Assembly (NCBI GenBank): GCA_000980705.1
Contig: LBCK01000001.1
Span: 496,001-560,000 of the forward strand
From: Ruminococcus sp. UNK.MGS-30
Lineage (GTDB): Bacteria > Bacillota > Clostridia > Oscillospirales > Ruminococcaceae
Direction: 5' to 3'
Length of the DNA: 64,000 nucleotides
Below are positions 17,677 through 26,892 of this stretch, piece after piece; positions within the stretch are counted from its first letter, which is position 1, and the number at the start of each line of letters is the position of its first letter. The notes beneath the pieces were generated by a model that saw only the letters and a list, made by a program, of their open reading frames with translations, searched no databases and had not been told where the DNA came from. The position numbers were made by a program, and so were the translations under genes.

Positions 17677-18057
17677 TTAGCCCTCTTCTGCCTCTACCAG
17701 AACTTCATTTTTCGTCTGACAGTAGCTGTCCAGATATGCCAGCATTCCAAAGGCGATCAGCGTCAGAACTGCACCATGAAGGTACAGTATTCCTGCCATC
17801 CAGCCGCTGGGCAGCACCCGGAGCGCCTGCGTCAGCAGTGCCGCCAATGCCGACAGGAAAAAGACAACGGCATAGAACAGACAAAGGAGTTTTGCTGCCT
17901 GTTGAAAGCGGGACGGCACATAGACATATTCTCCGTCGGGCAGTTTCGGATCACCAGCCATCAGAAACGCCCACGGCTCACCGTTCAGTTTCCACGCAAA
18001 TACAGCATCTGTGATTCCCAGAAGAAGAAAGCAGCCAAATGCGATCCATCCACTCAC
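17677..18057 (-). CDS. Small three-helix membrane protein
   Basis: The 126-residue protein starts at a GTG with GGGAGGTG 7 nt upstream. Hydrophobic segments lie at about 4-22, 56-78 and 88-108, with a short acidic tail. It is 32 bp downstream of glgP and read in the same direction, so it is the last gene of the malQ-glgP operon. No family is recognised, and a link to glycogen metabolism is by position only. Confidence 0.65.
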   Translation of the reverse strand: MSGWIAFGCFLLLGITDAVFAWKLNGEPWAFLMAGDPKLPDGEYVYVPSRFQQAAKLLCLFYAVVFFLSALAALLTQALRVLPSGWMAGILYLHGAVLTLIAFGMLAYLDSYCQTKNEVLVEAEEG

Positions 18058-18089
18058 GTTTCAGCACCTCCCATGCAGTACGGTCTCTG

Positions 18090-20456
18090 TCAGTCCACCT
18101 TGACCGGCTGGATATCCCAGATGTTTTCGGCATAGTCCGCAATGGTACGGTCAGAGCTGAACTTTCCGGCATTGCAGATGTTCAGCCACTGTTTCTTGGC
18201 GAATGCCATGCGGTCGGTGTAGTCGCCGTTGCAGCGCAGCTTGGCTGCCACGTAGGATTCCAGGTCACCCAGCAGATAGTAGTTATCCGGTGTGTGCCAG
18301 CTTGCGCCGTCCAGGAGCGAGTAATACAGCTCCCGGAAATCGCCGCTGCCGCCGTCACAGCAGGTGCCGTCGATCAGCGTCTCTACCACACGGCGGATCT
18401 TTGCATTCTCAGAGAACAGCTTGCGGCTGTCATAGGTCGGCATGATCTTTTCCAGTTCCTCTACCTTTGCGCCGAAGATATAGTTGTTCTCTTCCCCTGC
18501 CTCTTCCACAATCTCAATGTTTGCGCCGTCATAGGTACCCAGGGTAACTGCACCATTGAGCATCAGCTTCATGTTGCCGGTGCCGGATGCCTCTGTGCCG
18601 GCAGTGGAGATCTGCTCGGAAACATCAGCCGCAGCCACCAGTTTTTCTGCATAGGAAACATTATAGTTGGAGACAAATACCACCTTGATCTTCTGTGAAA
18701 CTACCGGGTCTGCCTCTACCAGCTTTGCCACCTCGTGGATAAACTTGATGATTGCCTTGGCACGGCGATAGCCCGGCGCAGACTTTGCACCGAACAGGAA
18801 GGTCACCGGTGTGATATCCGCAATGCTGCCGTCCTTGAGTCCGAAGTACAGGTACAGGATGGAGAATGCGTTCAGCAGCTGGCGCTTGTACTCATGCAGG
18901 CGCTTGATCTGAATGTCGAAGATGGAATTCGGGTCGATCTGTACGCCCTCTTTTTCTGCGATATATGCGGCAAGCTGTTCCTTTTTGGTCTGCTTGATTG
19001 CCAGGAAACGCTCCAGCACAGCGGTGTCATCGGCATAGCGCTCCAGCTTTTTCAGCTCGTCCAGACGAATCTTCCAGTCGTCAGAGCCCAGCAGCTCGGT
19101 GAGCAGTCCGGACAGTTCCGGGTTGCACAGTGCCAGCCAGCGGCGCTGGGTGATGCCGTTGGTCTTGTTCTGGAAACGCTCCGGATAAACCTGGTACCAG
19201 TCTTTCAGCACGGAGTCCTTCAGAATCTCGGTGTGGATCGCCGCAACGCCGTTGGTGTGCGCAGACGCATACACAGCGATATGTGCCATATGCACCATGC
19301 CGTTCTGCACCAGTTTCATGCGGTTTGCCTGCGCCTTGTCCACGCCCTTCTGGTACATCTCGGTCATAAACTGCTCTTCGATGCGCAGAATGATATCATA
19401 GACTGCCGGCAGCAGCTGCTGCACCAGATTGCAGTCCCACTTTTCCAGTGCCTCCGGCATAACGGTGTGGTTGGTGTAGTGGAAGATCTTTCTTGCCATG
19501 CCGAATGCCTGGTCGAAGGTATAGCCGTTTTCCGGCAGCATCAGCTGGCGCACCAGTTCCGGCACGGAGATGACCGGATGGGTGTCGTTCAGCTGGATGG
19601 CAAGCTTGTCTGCCAGGTTGTCCAGCGTGCCGTAAACTGCCTTGTGCTTTTTCAGAATGTCCTGGAGCGATGCGGCGCAGAAGAAATACTGCTGTTTCAG
19701 ACGCAGCTTTTTGCCTTCCCAGGTGTCGTCGTTCGGATAGAGAACACGGGAGATATCCTCTGCATAGACGGTCTCAGCGGCAGCCTCCAGGTACTTCTGC
19801 TGATTGAACAGGTCGAAGTCGAATGTATGCACCGGCTCTGCCTGCCAGAGGCGGAGATTGCCGATGTGCCTGGTCTTGCAGCCGATCACCGGCATATCAT
19901 ACGGCACGGCACGAACGGTCTGTCCCTCGAATTCCACCAGAACAGCATCCTCGTCCCGGCGCACCGACCAGGCATCGCCGTAGCGCATCCAGTCGTCCGG
20001 CACTTCCTTCTGGAATCCGTCCTCGAAGTACTGCTTGAACAGACCGTACTTGTAGCGGATGCCATAGCCATCCAGCGGCAGATCCAGCGTTGCTGCGCTG
20101 TCCAGGAAGCAGGCAGCCAGTCTGCCCAGACCGCCGTTGCCCAGAGCGGCATCTTCGATAACTTCCAGGTCTGCCAGCGAAACGCCCAGTTCTGCAAAAG
20201 CGGCCTCAGCCTCTTTCATCACATCCAGCACCAGCAGGTTGTTGTAAACGGCACGACCCACCAGGAACTCCATGGAGAAGTAGCAGGCACGGCGGCTGCG
20301 CTCGTGTGCGTCCATGCTCTTGTTCCAGTCCGGTGCGATTGCCTCCATAATGGTTTCACCCAGCGCCTGGTGCAGCTGCTGCGGAGTTGCCGTCTTGGGG
20401 TCGATTCCGTGCAGGGCGTTCAGAATGCCGCTTTTCAGTTCTTCCTTATTCATCAT
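18090..20456 (-). CDS. glgP: Glycogen/maltodextrin phosphorylase
   Basis: The 788-residue GT35 enzyme releases glucose-1-phosphate from alpha-1,4-glucans. Family motifs include YFSMEFLVGRAVYNNLL near the N terminus, ALGNGGLGRLAACFLDS, LNDTHPVISVPELVR, NGITQRRWL and, near residue 630, TEASGTGNMKLMLNGA, whose Lys binds pyridoxal phosphate. Its ATG overlaps the malQ stop codon (ATGATGA), so the pair is translationally coupled. AAGGAG lies upstream inside malQ. Length is in the family range (about 750-830). Confidence 0.97.
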   Translation of the reverse strand: MMNKEELKSGILNALHGIDPKTATPQQLHQALGETIMEAIAPDWNKSMDAHERSRRACYFSMEFLVGRAVYNNLLVLDVMKEAEAAFAELGVSLADLEVIEDAALGNGGLGRLAACFLDSAATLDLPLDGYGIRYKYGLFKQYFEDGFQKEVPDDWMRYGDAWSVRRDEDAVLVEFEGQTVRAVPYDMPVIGCKTRHIGNLRLWQAEPVHTFDFDLFNQQKYLEAAAETVYAEDISRVLYPNDDTWEGKKLRLKQQYFFCAASLQDILKKHKAVYGTLDNLADKLAIQLNDTHPVISVPELVRQLMLPENGYTFDQAFGMARKIFHYTNHTVMPEALEKWDCNLVQQLLPAVYDIILRIEEQFMTEMYQKGVDKAQANRMKLVQNGMVHMAHIAVYASAHTNGVAAIHTEILKDSVLKDWYQVYPERFQNKTNGITQRRWLALCNPELSGLLTELLGSDDWKIRLDELKKLERYADDTAVLERFLAIKQTKKEQLAAYIAEKEGVQIDPNSIFDIQIKRLHEYKRQLLNAFSILYLYFGLKDGSIADITPVTFLFGAKSAPGYRRAKAIIKFIHEVAKLVEADPVVSQKIKVVFVSNYNVSYAEKLVAAADVSEQISTAGTEASGTGNMKLMLNGAVTLGTYDGANIEIVEEAGEENNYIFGAKVEELEKIMPTYDSRKLFSENAKIRRVVETLIDGTCCDGGSGDFRELYYSLLDGASWHTPDNYYLLGDLESYVAAKLRCNGDYTDRMAFAKKQWLNICNAGKFSSDRTIADYAENIWDIQPVKVD

Positions 20457-22048
20457 GACTTCTTCTCCTTCTTCTTCAGTTTCATGGATTCGTTTACCGC
20501 AGCAGCTTTCTCTGCTGCCTTTTCTGCTGCTTTCTGCCGTTTTTTCGACAGCGGCTTGGGCGCTGTCTCCTCCGGCAGGCGGTTGTACAGTTCATTCAGC
20601 TGGTAGATCCGCTTTGCCAGTCTGGGGTTAAAGTCGCTGGTCAGTGTGCGGTACTGCCAGTTGCCGCCGGTAGTGGACGGTGTGTTCATTCTGCCCTCCG
20701 GTCCGGCATCCAGGAAATCCTGCATCTGTGCCACCGCAAGCTTTGCCGTGCTGCTCCAGGTGAGCCGCAGGATGGCTGCCGGCAGATCGTTTGCGCTCCG
20801 GCAGTGGAGATAGCGCTTGGCGAAAGCGATGGTCTTTGACGGCGAACCGTGGATCCAGCCACGGAGCGTCATATTATCGTGTGTCCCCGTATAGGCGATA
20901 CAGTTGGAAGTCTCAAAGTTCTGGGGCAGATAGGTACTCTTGGGGTCGTCGTCAAAGGCGAACTGGAGTACTTTCATGCCCGGATAGCCGGAGTCTTTCA
21001 GCAGCTTGCGCACTTCCGGCGTCACAAAGCCCAGGTCTTCGGCGATGATGGACAGATCGCCCAGCGATGCCTTGACCGCATCGAACAGCGCCATGCCCGG
21101 ACCTTTCCGCCACTCGCCGATCTCTGCGGTCTTGTTGCCGTAAGGGATGGCATAATAGCTTTCGAATCCACGGAAATGGTCGATGCGCACGGTGTTGTAC
21201 AGCGTGGATGCGCTCTTCAGGCGGTCGATCCACCAGGCAAAGCCGGTCTCCTTGTGATATGCCCAGTCATACAGCGGATTGCCCCACAGCTGACCGGTGG
21301 GCGAAAAGACATCCGGCGGACAGCCGGCAACGTCGATGGGCTTTCGCTCTTTGTCCAGGAGGAAAAGCTCCGGATTTGCCCAGACATCCACGCTGTCATA
21401 TGCCACATAAATGGGAATATCTCCCACAATGGAAATGCCGTTCAGATTGCAGTAGGTCTTGAGTTCGCCCCACTGCTGGTAGAACCAGTATTGCAGCACG
21501 CTGTAGAAGTCGATCTGGTCGGCATAGGTCTCCTTTGCCTTTTCCAGTGCCTTGGAGTCACGCTGCGCCAGCGCCGGTTCCCACTGATACCAGGGCTTTC
21601 CCTCATGGGCATCTTTCAGCGCCATAAACAGGGCGTATTCCGGCAGCCATGCCTTTTGTGCCTCGCAGAAGGTCAGATAGCCCGGATCGTCCTTCCGGAA
21701 ACGGCTGTATGCGGTCCGGAGTACGTGGAAACAGTAGTTATACACTCTGGCGTAGTCGACCCGGCGGGGATCATCGCCCCAGTTAATATCCGCATAGTCC
21801 GGCGGCGCAAGATAGCCCTTTTTCTCCAGGCGCTGGAAGTCGATAAAGTAGGGGTTTCCGGCGTGGACGGAGAAGGACTGGTACGGAGAATCGCCGTAGC
21901 TGGTAGGCGAAAGCGGCAGGATCTGCCACACCTGGACACCGCAGTCCCGCAGGAAGTTGGCAAACATATAAGCCGAATCGCCCAGCTTGCCGATGCCGAA
22001 CTCAGACGGCAGACTGGAAATGTGCATCAAAATACCACTTTTTCGCAT
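20453..22048 (-). CDS. malQ: 4-alpha-glucanotransferase (amylomaltase)
   Basis: The 531-residue GH77 enzyme disproportionates maltodextrins. MRKSGILMHISSLPSEFGIG at the start, QVWQILPLSPTSYGDSPYQ, VRIDHFRG (nucleophile Asp), SIIAEDLGFVTPEVR (acid Glu) and YTGTHDNMT are all present. After the catalytic domain there is an unusual Lys/Ala/Glu-rich tail of about 35 residues, not needed by the family, that ends in the coupled glgP start. GAGGAGGT lies 8 nt before the ATG. It is first in the operon malQ-glgP-small membrane protein. Confidence 0.97.
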   Translation of the reverse strand: MRKSGILMHISSLPSEFGIGKLGDSAYMFANFLRDCGVQVWQILPLSPTSYGDSPYQSFSVHAGNPYFIDFQRLEKKGYLAPPDYADINWGDDPRRVDYARVYNYCFHVLRTAYSRFRKDDPGYLTFCEAQKAWLPEYALFMALKDAHEGKPWYQWEPALAQRDSKALEKAKETYADQIDFYSVLQYWFYQQWGELKTYCNLNGISIVGDIPIYVAYDSVDVWANPELFLLDKERKPIDVAGCPPDVFSPTGQLWGNPLYDWAYHKETGFAWWIDRLKSASTLYNTVRIDHFRGFESYYAIPYGNKTAEIGEWRKGPGMALFDAVKASLGDLSIIAEDLGFVTPEVRKLLKDSGYPGMKVLQFAFDDDPKSTYLPQNFETSNCIAYTGTHDNMTLRGWIHGSPSKTIAFAKRYLHCRSANDLPAAILRLTWSSTAKLAVAQMQDFLDAGPEGRMNTPSTTGGNWQYRTLTSDFNPRLAKRIYQLNELYNRLPEETAPKPLSKKRQKAAEKAAEKAAAVNESMKLKKKEKKS

Positions 22049-22166
22049 TGTGATACCTCCTCAGATAGTTACAGCATCGTTTTTTCGGTTGCAGGCGATG
22101 CCGCTTTGTATATTTTTTGGTTTTCAGCGCAGACTACAGACAGCATCAAAACAAAGAGGTGATCCC

Positions 22167-22568
22167 TTGAAACTGCATCACAAGCCCTATGAACTCTGCT
22201 GGTTCTTTCTGCTGGGGGCTTTTACCTATAGTCTGCTGGAAATTGTATGCCGTGGATATACCCACTGGACCATGACCCTCACCGGCGGTGCCGCCGCCGT
22301 GGGACTCTATCTGATCCGTGCCGCTGCGCCGCCAAAGACCCGGCTGCTCCAGTGTCTCTGCGGCGCTCTGCTCATCACGGCGCTGGAATTCACCGTGGGC
22401 GTTGCGGACAATCTTGTCATGGGATGGAACGTGTGGGACTACAGCGATATGCCGCTAAACCTCTATGGGCAGATCTGTCTGCCGTTCACCGGACTGTGGT
22501 TTCTGCTGTGTATTCCGGCGTTCGGCATCTGCCGCATCGCCGAAAGGCGGTTCCATCCGGCAGGGTGA
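22167..22568 (+). CDS. Putative ABC transporter permease type IV (CmpB/PF06541-like) membrane protein
   Basis: I place the start at the TTG at 22167 because AAAGAGGTGAT stands at the right distance; no ATG fits. The 133-residue product has four membrane segments. The signatures GAFTYSLLEIVCRGYTHWTM, ALEFTVGVADN and WNVWDYSDMPLNLYGQICLPFTGLWF (W-D-Y-S-x-x-P-x-N-x-x-G-Q-I-C) mark the PF06541 family. It is called an ABC-transporter permease in databases, but no ATPase gene is near, and its role is unknown. Confidence 0.8.
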   Translation: MKLHHKPYELCWFFLLGAFTYSLLEIVCRGYTHWTMTLTGGAAAVGLYLIRAAAPPKTRLLQCLCGALLITALEFTVGVADNLVMGWNVWDYSDMPLNLYGQICLPFTGLWFLLCIPAFGICRIAERRFHPAG

Positions 22569-22709
22569 CCTCTGCCGTTCCACAGGAAGTTTCTACCCTT
22601 TTAGTATAGCACAAATCAAATTTTTGTGCAAGGGGAATCACAGAAAATAAACCGGATTCGTGAAGAATTTGTACAATTCAATCATGAAACAGCCATATAT
22701 TTGTGCAAA

Positions 22710-22776
22710 AAAAGCATCGTTCCCCGACTGCCGCACGCCAGTCCAATCGTGTATGCAGTCGGGAAATGATGCTTTT
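22710..22776 (-). terminator. Terminator of pyrB
   Basis: A 22-bp stem with two mismatches (22710-22731 with 22755-22776) and a 23-nt loop is followed on the minus strand by a T-rich tract. It lies 16 bp past the pyrB stop codon. The rest of the 22569-22791 gap shows nothing else. Confidence 0.8.
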
Positions 22777-22791
22777 CGCTTATTCAGAAAT

Positions 22792-23877
22792 TCAGTGTTC
22801 CATCAGCAGGCGCTCGTTGCAGAACTCGCATTCCAGCAGAGAATTGCCCAGCGGAATAAAGCTTTTCGGGAGATATGTCTCTGTACAGGTGATGCAGTTG
22901 GGGTTCTTGCAGGCTGCGCCGGGGAAGGTCTTGCCGTGCAGCAGTGTGGTGTGGGTGTCCAGGTTCAGCATAGTGATGATAAGCGCCATGCGGACGTACA
23001 TACCATACTTTGCCTGCTTGAAGTACATGGCACGAGGATCATCGTCCAGAGCCACTTCAATTTCGTCTACACGGGGCAGCGGATGCAGTACGATCAGATC
23101 CTTTTTCGCTGCCTGCATCTTCTTGACGGTGAGGATATAGGTGTCCTTCTGTGCCAGATATTCCTCACGGCTGGCAAAGCGCTCCTGCTGGATCCGGGTC
23201 ATGTACAGCACATCCAGCTGCGGCAGTGCCTCTTCCAGAGAAGAGATCTCCTCATACTCGCAGTTGCTGGCGTTGAGAATATCCTTGACATAGGACGGCA
23301 GACCCAGTTCCGGTGTGGAGATCAGAATGAAACGGTTGCCCTCAAAGCAGGACATTGCTTTCAGCAGAGAGTGTACCGTTCTGCCGTTGATGAGATCGCC
23401 GCAGAGACCGATGGTCAGATGATCCAGTCTGCCCTTTTCGCATTTCAGGGTCAGCAGGTCGGTCAGCGTCTGGGTCGGGTGGAGGTGACCGCTGTCACCG
23501 GCGTTGATGACCGGACAGTCTGCGGACAGCGCCGCAGCCTTTGCCGCACCGGCAACCGGATGGCGCATGACCAGGATATCCGCATAGCCGCTGACGATCT
23601 TTGTGGTGTCCTTCAAGGTCTCTCCCTTGGAGACGGACGAGTTTGCCGGGTTATCGAAACCGATCAGTCTGCCGCCCAGACGCAGCATTGCAGTCTGGAA
23701 CGACATCTGGGTACGGGTGGACGGCTCATAGAATAGGGTCGCCATGATCTTGTTGCTGCAGGCGCCTGCGTAGATCTCCGGGTGATTCTTGATCTGCTCT
23801 CCCAGGTCTACCACCTGTTTCCACCAGGAAACAGGATAATCGTTCAGGTCGATCAGATGCGGATACGGTGAAATCAT
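22792..23877 (-). CDS. pyrB: Aspartate carbamoyltransferase with fused PyrI-type zinc-binding tail
   Basis: The 361-residue protein catalyses the first committed step of pyrimidine synthesis, carbamoyl phosphate plus aspartate to carbamoylaspartate. The carbamoyl-phosphate loop FYEPSTRTQMSF, the 80s-loop SSVSKGETLKDT, MRHPVAGAA, DSGHLHPTQTLTDL and HPLPRVDEI are intact. After the catalytic module (about 305 residues) comes a tail with CKNPNC and, 22 residues later, CEFC. This is the C-x4-C...C-x2-C pattern of the zinc domain of the regulatory subunit PyrI, without PyrI's allosteric domain. GGAGGT lies before the ATG. No separate pyrI is next to it. Confidence 0.93.
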   Translation of the reverse strand: MISPYPHLIDLNDYPVSWWKQVVDLGEQIKNHPEIYAGACSNKIMATLFYEPSTRTQMSFQTAMLRLGGRLIGFDNPANSSVSKGETLKDTTKIVSGYADILVMRHPVAGAAKAAALSADCPVINAGDSGHLHPTQTLTDLLTLKCEKGRLDHLTIGLCGDLINGRTVHSLLKAMSCFEGNRFILISTPELGLPSYVKDILNASNCEYEEISSLEEALPQLDVLYMTRIQQERFASREEYLAQKDTYILTVKKMQAAKKDLIVLHPLPRVDEIEVALDDDPRAMYFKQAKYGMYVRMALIITMLNLDTHTTLLHGKTFPGAACKNPNCITCTETYLPKSFIPLGNSLLECEFCNERLLMEH

Positions 23878-23975
23878 GATATTGTACCTCCGTTGTTTTT
23901 GGATGAATTCCAGATAAAAATCAGTTTATTCATCCTATTTCCTATATTATCCATTGGCAAATCGCCAAATGAATT

Positions 23976-25031
23976 CTACAATTCTATTAGCATCGTTAGA
24001 AAACGCTTTGCAGCCTGTTCATCAACAACAGGAAAATTCTTTTCTAATAATATCTGAGACAATGCTTCACCCTTAAATTGGGCTACCCCTCGCCTGTTTC
24101 TTCCCGCCCAATGATGAATGATGCTTGTATTTTCTATAAGCCGTTCATCAAAAACAGAACAGAGACGTGATGTGATTTTTCCATTCTCGTCAATTCCAAG
24201 AATATATATCATATAGACGGCTTTTTCTTCTGTTAAAAATTCCAATAGTTTATCAACATTATAGGCTTTCGGATTTCCCGCTAAAAACATCACCTTTGTT
24301 TTTATATCTGTTTCTGTTTGATATTTTAGAAAACTTCTTGAATAATCTCCCAACGCATCTCTTGTTTGAAATTGTGGCAATTCCGTCTTTCCTCGTAATG
24401 CCGAAATAATTTGATCCTTTAATGTAGACCCATTATCCGTTATTAGATATTCAATTACTCGTCCACGTACATTTACATTATCAATCAAAGATGCAATTGC
24501 AATTTCACCTTGAACAGACCGCACTCTGGCATCTAGATCTTCTCTTAAAGTCTCATATTCTGTAGATTTCAAAAAATTACAAGTCAACGACACAGCAGAT
24601 AAAATTTTCAACTTGTTTTCTTGAGTTATTTCAAACTTTTGTTCTCTGCCCACAATTCCATTTGTAGCTTCAACTAATCTTTCTAAATTCTCCTGAAAAG
24701 AAGTTTCATTATGGAAAGCAAAAAGTTCTTCAAAATGACTAGGCGCATTCTCCAAGCCATTTACTTGTGTCATTATATCAGTTCCATTAAAGCTTCCTCT
24801 AATATTATCCACTCGTAATTCTTTCGATGAATGGCTTATTTTTTTCAAAAAAGTTGTATTGGCCAGCAAAATATAATTTGTATCTGGAGTAACTATGCAA
24901 ACGAAAAAAGGTTTTTTATCATATTTTTGCAGTTTTGATAATGCCAACACAGTATTGCTCATATGTTTCTTTTTTGAACTGCTAAATCGAATAGAAAAAT
25001 CTGCACAGCAGTAAACCTTCCCATCTTTCAC
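23976..25031 (-). CDS. Probable type II restriction endonuclease
   Basis: The product is 351 residues from a GTG at 25031. The same frame is open upstream to about 25108 with no ATG and no ribosome site (the added residues would include KVDKKSLIDLVQKKFSLV), so the true start may be a non-ATG codon near 25100. The context decides the call: it follows a beta-class DNA methyltransferase in the same direction. The segment DYSRSFLKYQTETDIKTKVMFL is a plausible PD-(D/E)xK-like core (Glu/Asp then D-x-K). The recognition sequence cannot be inferred. Base composition is strongly AT-rich compared with pyrB and asnB, a sign of transfer. Confidence 0.65.
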   Translation of the reverse strand: MKDGKVYCCADFSIRFSSSKKKHMSNTVLALSKLQKYDKKPFFVCIVTPDTNYILLANTTFLKKISHSSKELRVDNIRGSFNGTDIMTQVNGLENAPSHFEELFAFHNETSFQENLERLVEATNGIVGREQKFEITQENKLKILSAVSLTCNFLKSTEYETLREDLDARVRSVQGEIAIASLIDNVNVRGRVIEYLITDNGSTLKDQIISALRGKTELPQFQTRDALGDYSRSFLKYQTETDIKTKVMFLAGNPKAYNVDKLLEFLTEEKAVYMIYILGIDENGKITSRLCSVFDERLIENTSIIHHWAGRNRRGVAQFKGEALSQILLEKNFPVVDEQAAKRFLTMLIEL

Positions 25032-25130
25032 AAGCGAGAATTTCTTTTGTACTAAATCTATGAGACTCTTTTTATCAACCTTTCCGTTGTTTTCTTTAAT
25101 AAATTTATAAGACTATTTATAATTAACTTA

Positions 25131-26111
25131 TTATACATTGTCATTGCCTTCTTCAAATAGCGTTAATTGTCCCGTTTCCTTAAATTTCTTTTGAAGAGCA
25201 TTTGTATTTCTTTCCCAAAACACTCCATCTGTATAACCCTGTATTGTGTTATCCTTATCAGCCATTTCCAATCTTTTTTCTGCCCAAACACAATATTGCT
25301 TGTTTTGTTCAATTCCAACATAATGCCGATGTAATTTTTTTGCCGTTACAGAAGTGGAACCTGATCCTAAAAAAGGATCAAAGACTATGTCATTTTCATT
25401 TGAACTTGCAAGAATCAATTTAGCCAATAGTTTTTCTGATTTTTGTGCTGGATGCGCTGTGTTTTCCGGCATCGACCAATAGGGAATAGATATATCATCC
25501 CAAAAATTGGAAGGAAAAGTATTACGAAAATTCCCCTCTTTGGTTTTTTCCCAATCTTTAGGTCTTCCATTCACTTTATATGGAGCAACCACTCGCCGTC
25601 TTATCTTAACAGAATCAACATTAAATGTGTAATTTCTTGCATTAGTTGCAAACCAAATGTCCTCCATACCATTCTTCCAGTTGCTAATTGACCCACGTCC
25701 TTTTTCCCTTTGCCATGTTATTCTATTTTGCACATAAAGGTATTTTTTCAAGACATTTCCAATGATAAGACTTGACTGCCAATCACAGCACACATAAACC
25801 GATGCTTCATCTTTCAATAATGGTATTAACATTTGAATCCACGAATCAACATATTCCTCATATTCAACATCAGGCATCTTTTTAAATTTTTTCCCGTGAA
25901 AGTTTTTATTGAGATTATATGGTGGATCAACAATCAGCAAATCAACAAATTTCTCAGGAAGAAATGGAATTACTGTATACATATCCCCTATTATTGTTTT
26001 ATCGAGAATTGTATCTACACCTGTCTTATCATCGACAACAATACATTTATCAAGATACTCTTTCCCTTCATCTATTGAAATATCAATTGTTTTATTTCTG
26101 TCCGCCTTCAT
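25131..26111 (-). CDS. Type II DNA methyltransferase (beta class, N4-cytosine/N6-adenine)
   Basis: The 326-residue protein has motif IV DPPYNLNKNFHGKKF near residue 60 and, after it, motif I IVFDPFLGSGSTSVTAKKL and VGIEQNKQY near 265-290; this order defines the beta class. It transfers methyl from S-adenosylmethionine to protect the recognition site from the neighbouring endonuclease. I chose the ATG at 26111; a GTG at 26126 would overlap its own AGGAG. The gene is AT-rich and forms with the next gene a compact M-R cassette inserted between pyrB and the HD-domain gene. Confidence 0.9.
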   Translation of the reverse strand: MKADRNKTIDISIDEGKEYLDKCIVVDDKTGVDTILDKTIIGDMYTVIPFLPEKFVDLLIVDPPYNLNKNFHGKKFKKMPDVEYEEYVDSWIQMLIPLLKDEASVYVCCDWQSSLIIGNVLKKYLYVQNRITWQREKGRGSISNWKNGMEDIWFATNARNYTFNVDSVKIRRRVVAPYKVNGRPKDWEKTKEGNFRNTFPSNFWDDISIPYWSMPENTAHPAQKSEKLLAKLILASSNENDIVFDPFLGSGSTSVTAKKLHRHYVGIEQNKQYCVWAEKRLEMADKDNTIQGYTDGVFWERNTNALQKKFKETGQLTLFEEGNDNV

Positions 26112-26197
26112 AGATAAAATATCCACTCCTGTAATTTCATATATCTTTTTAATTATTTTTCATCATAAAGTACAGTTTCACAAACAAAGACGACCTC

Positions 26198-26866
26198 TTA
26201 TAAAATATTGCTGCCGTTAATGTACATCTTGAATTTCTTGTCAAAGAACAGCGCTGCACGCTTGGACAGCAGCATTCGCTCCATGAAGATCTCGAAATAT
26301 TCCAGCACGGAAGAAATCTCGGTGTCAATGGTCAGATCCAGTACGATGGACTTCTGGTCATCGCTGAAATGCAGGTTGGAATATTCCACCGCATAGTTGA
26401 CACGGTCATGGATATCGAACGTCATGAAATCGGTATTGCGCACACGGCTGCGGCGCACATCGGTTTTATCGGCGATAATCAGCGCTGCCGAAATGGCATC
26501 CACCGGCTGTGCCGTTCCCTCATCGTGGTTGCCGATGGCGGAAATGATGGAACAGATCTCATCCACCGGCATTTCCAGACGGTCCAGGAGACGAAACGCC
26601 ATGACTGCGCCGCTCTGGGCGTGGTCGTTCCGGTTGATGACGTTGCCGATATCGTGGAGAAATCCGGCGATCTTTGCCAGCTCCACCTGGCGTGCCGGGT
26701 ATTGCAGCGTCTCCAGGATCATGGCAGCATTGTGCGCTGCCTTTTCCACATGGGCAAAGGAATGCTCCGTATAGCCGATCGCCGCCAGGGACATATCGGC
26801 ACGGCGGATATACTCCCGGATATCGGGATTCTGCCGGATATAGGCATAGGTTACATGGCTTGGCAT
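26198..26866 (-). CDS. HD-domain phosphohydrolase
   Basis: The 222-residue cytoplasmic protein has the HD pattern HSFAHVEKAAHNA, then FLHDIGNVINRNDHAQSG with the metal-binding His-Asp doublet near residues 71-72, then NHDEGTAQPVDAISAALIIADKTDVRRSRVR. Members hydrolyse nucleotides or phosphoesters; the substrate is unknown. After the HD core there is an additional C-terminal domain of about 70 residues. AAGGAGGG is just upstream of the ATG. It follows asnB by 26 bp in the same direction and may share its transcript. Confidence 0.85.
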   Translation of the reverse strand: MPSHVTYAYIRQNPDIREYIRRADMSLAAIGYTEHSFAHVEKAAHNAAMILETLQYPARQVELAKIAGFLHDIGNVINRNDHAQSGAVMAFRLLDRLEMPVDEICSIISAIGNHDEGTAQPVDAISAALIIADKTDVRRSRVRNTDFMTFDIHDRVNYAVEYSNLHFSDDQKSIVLDLTIDTEISSVLEYFEIFMERMLLSKRAALFFDKKFKMYINGSNIL

Positions 26867-26892
26867 AGGTCTATCCCTCCTTTATGCAGCAC

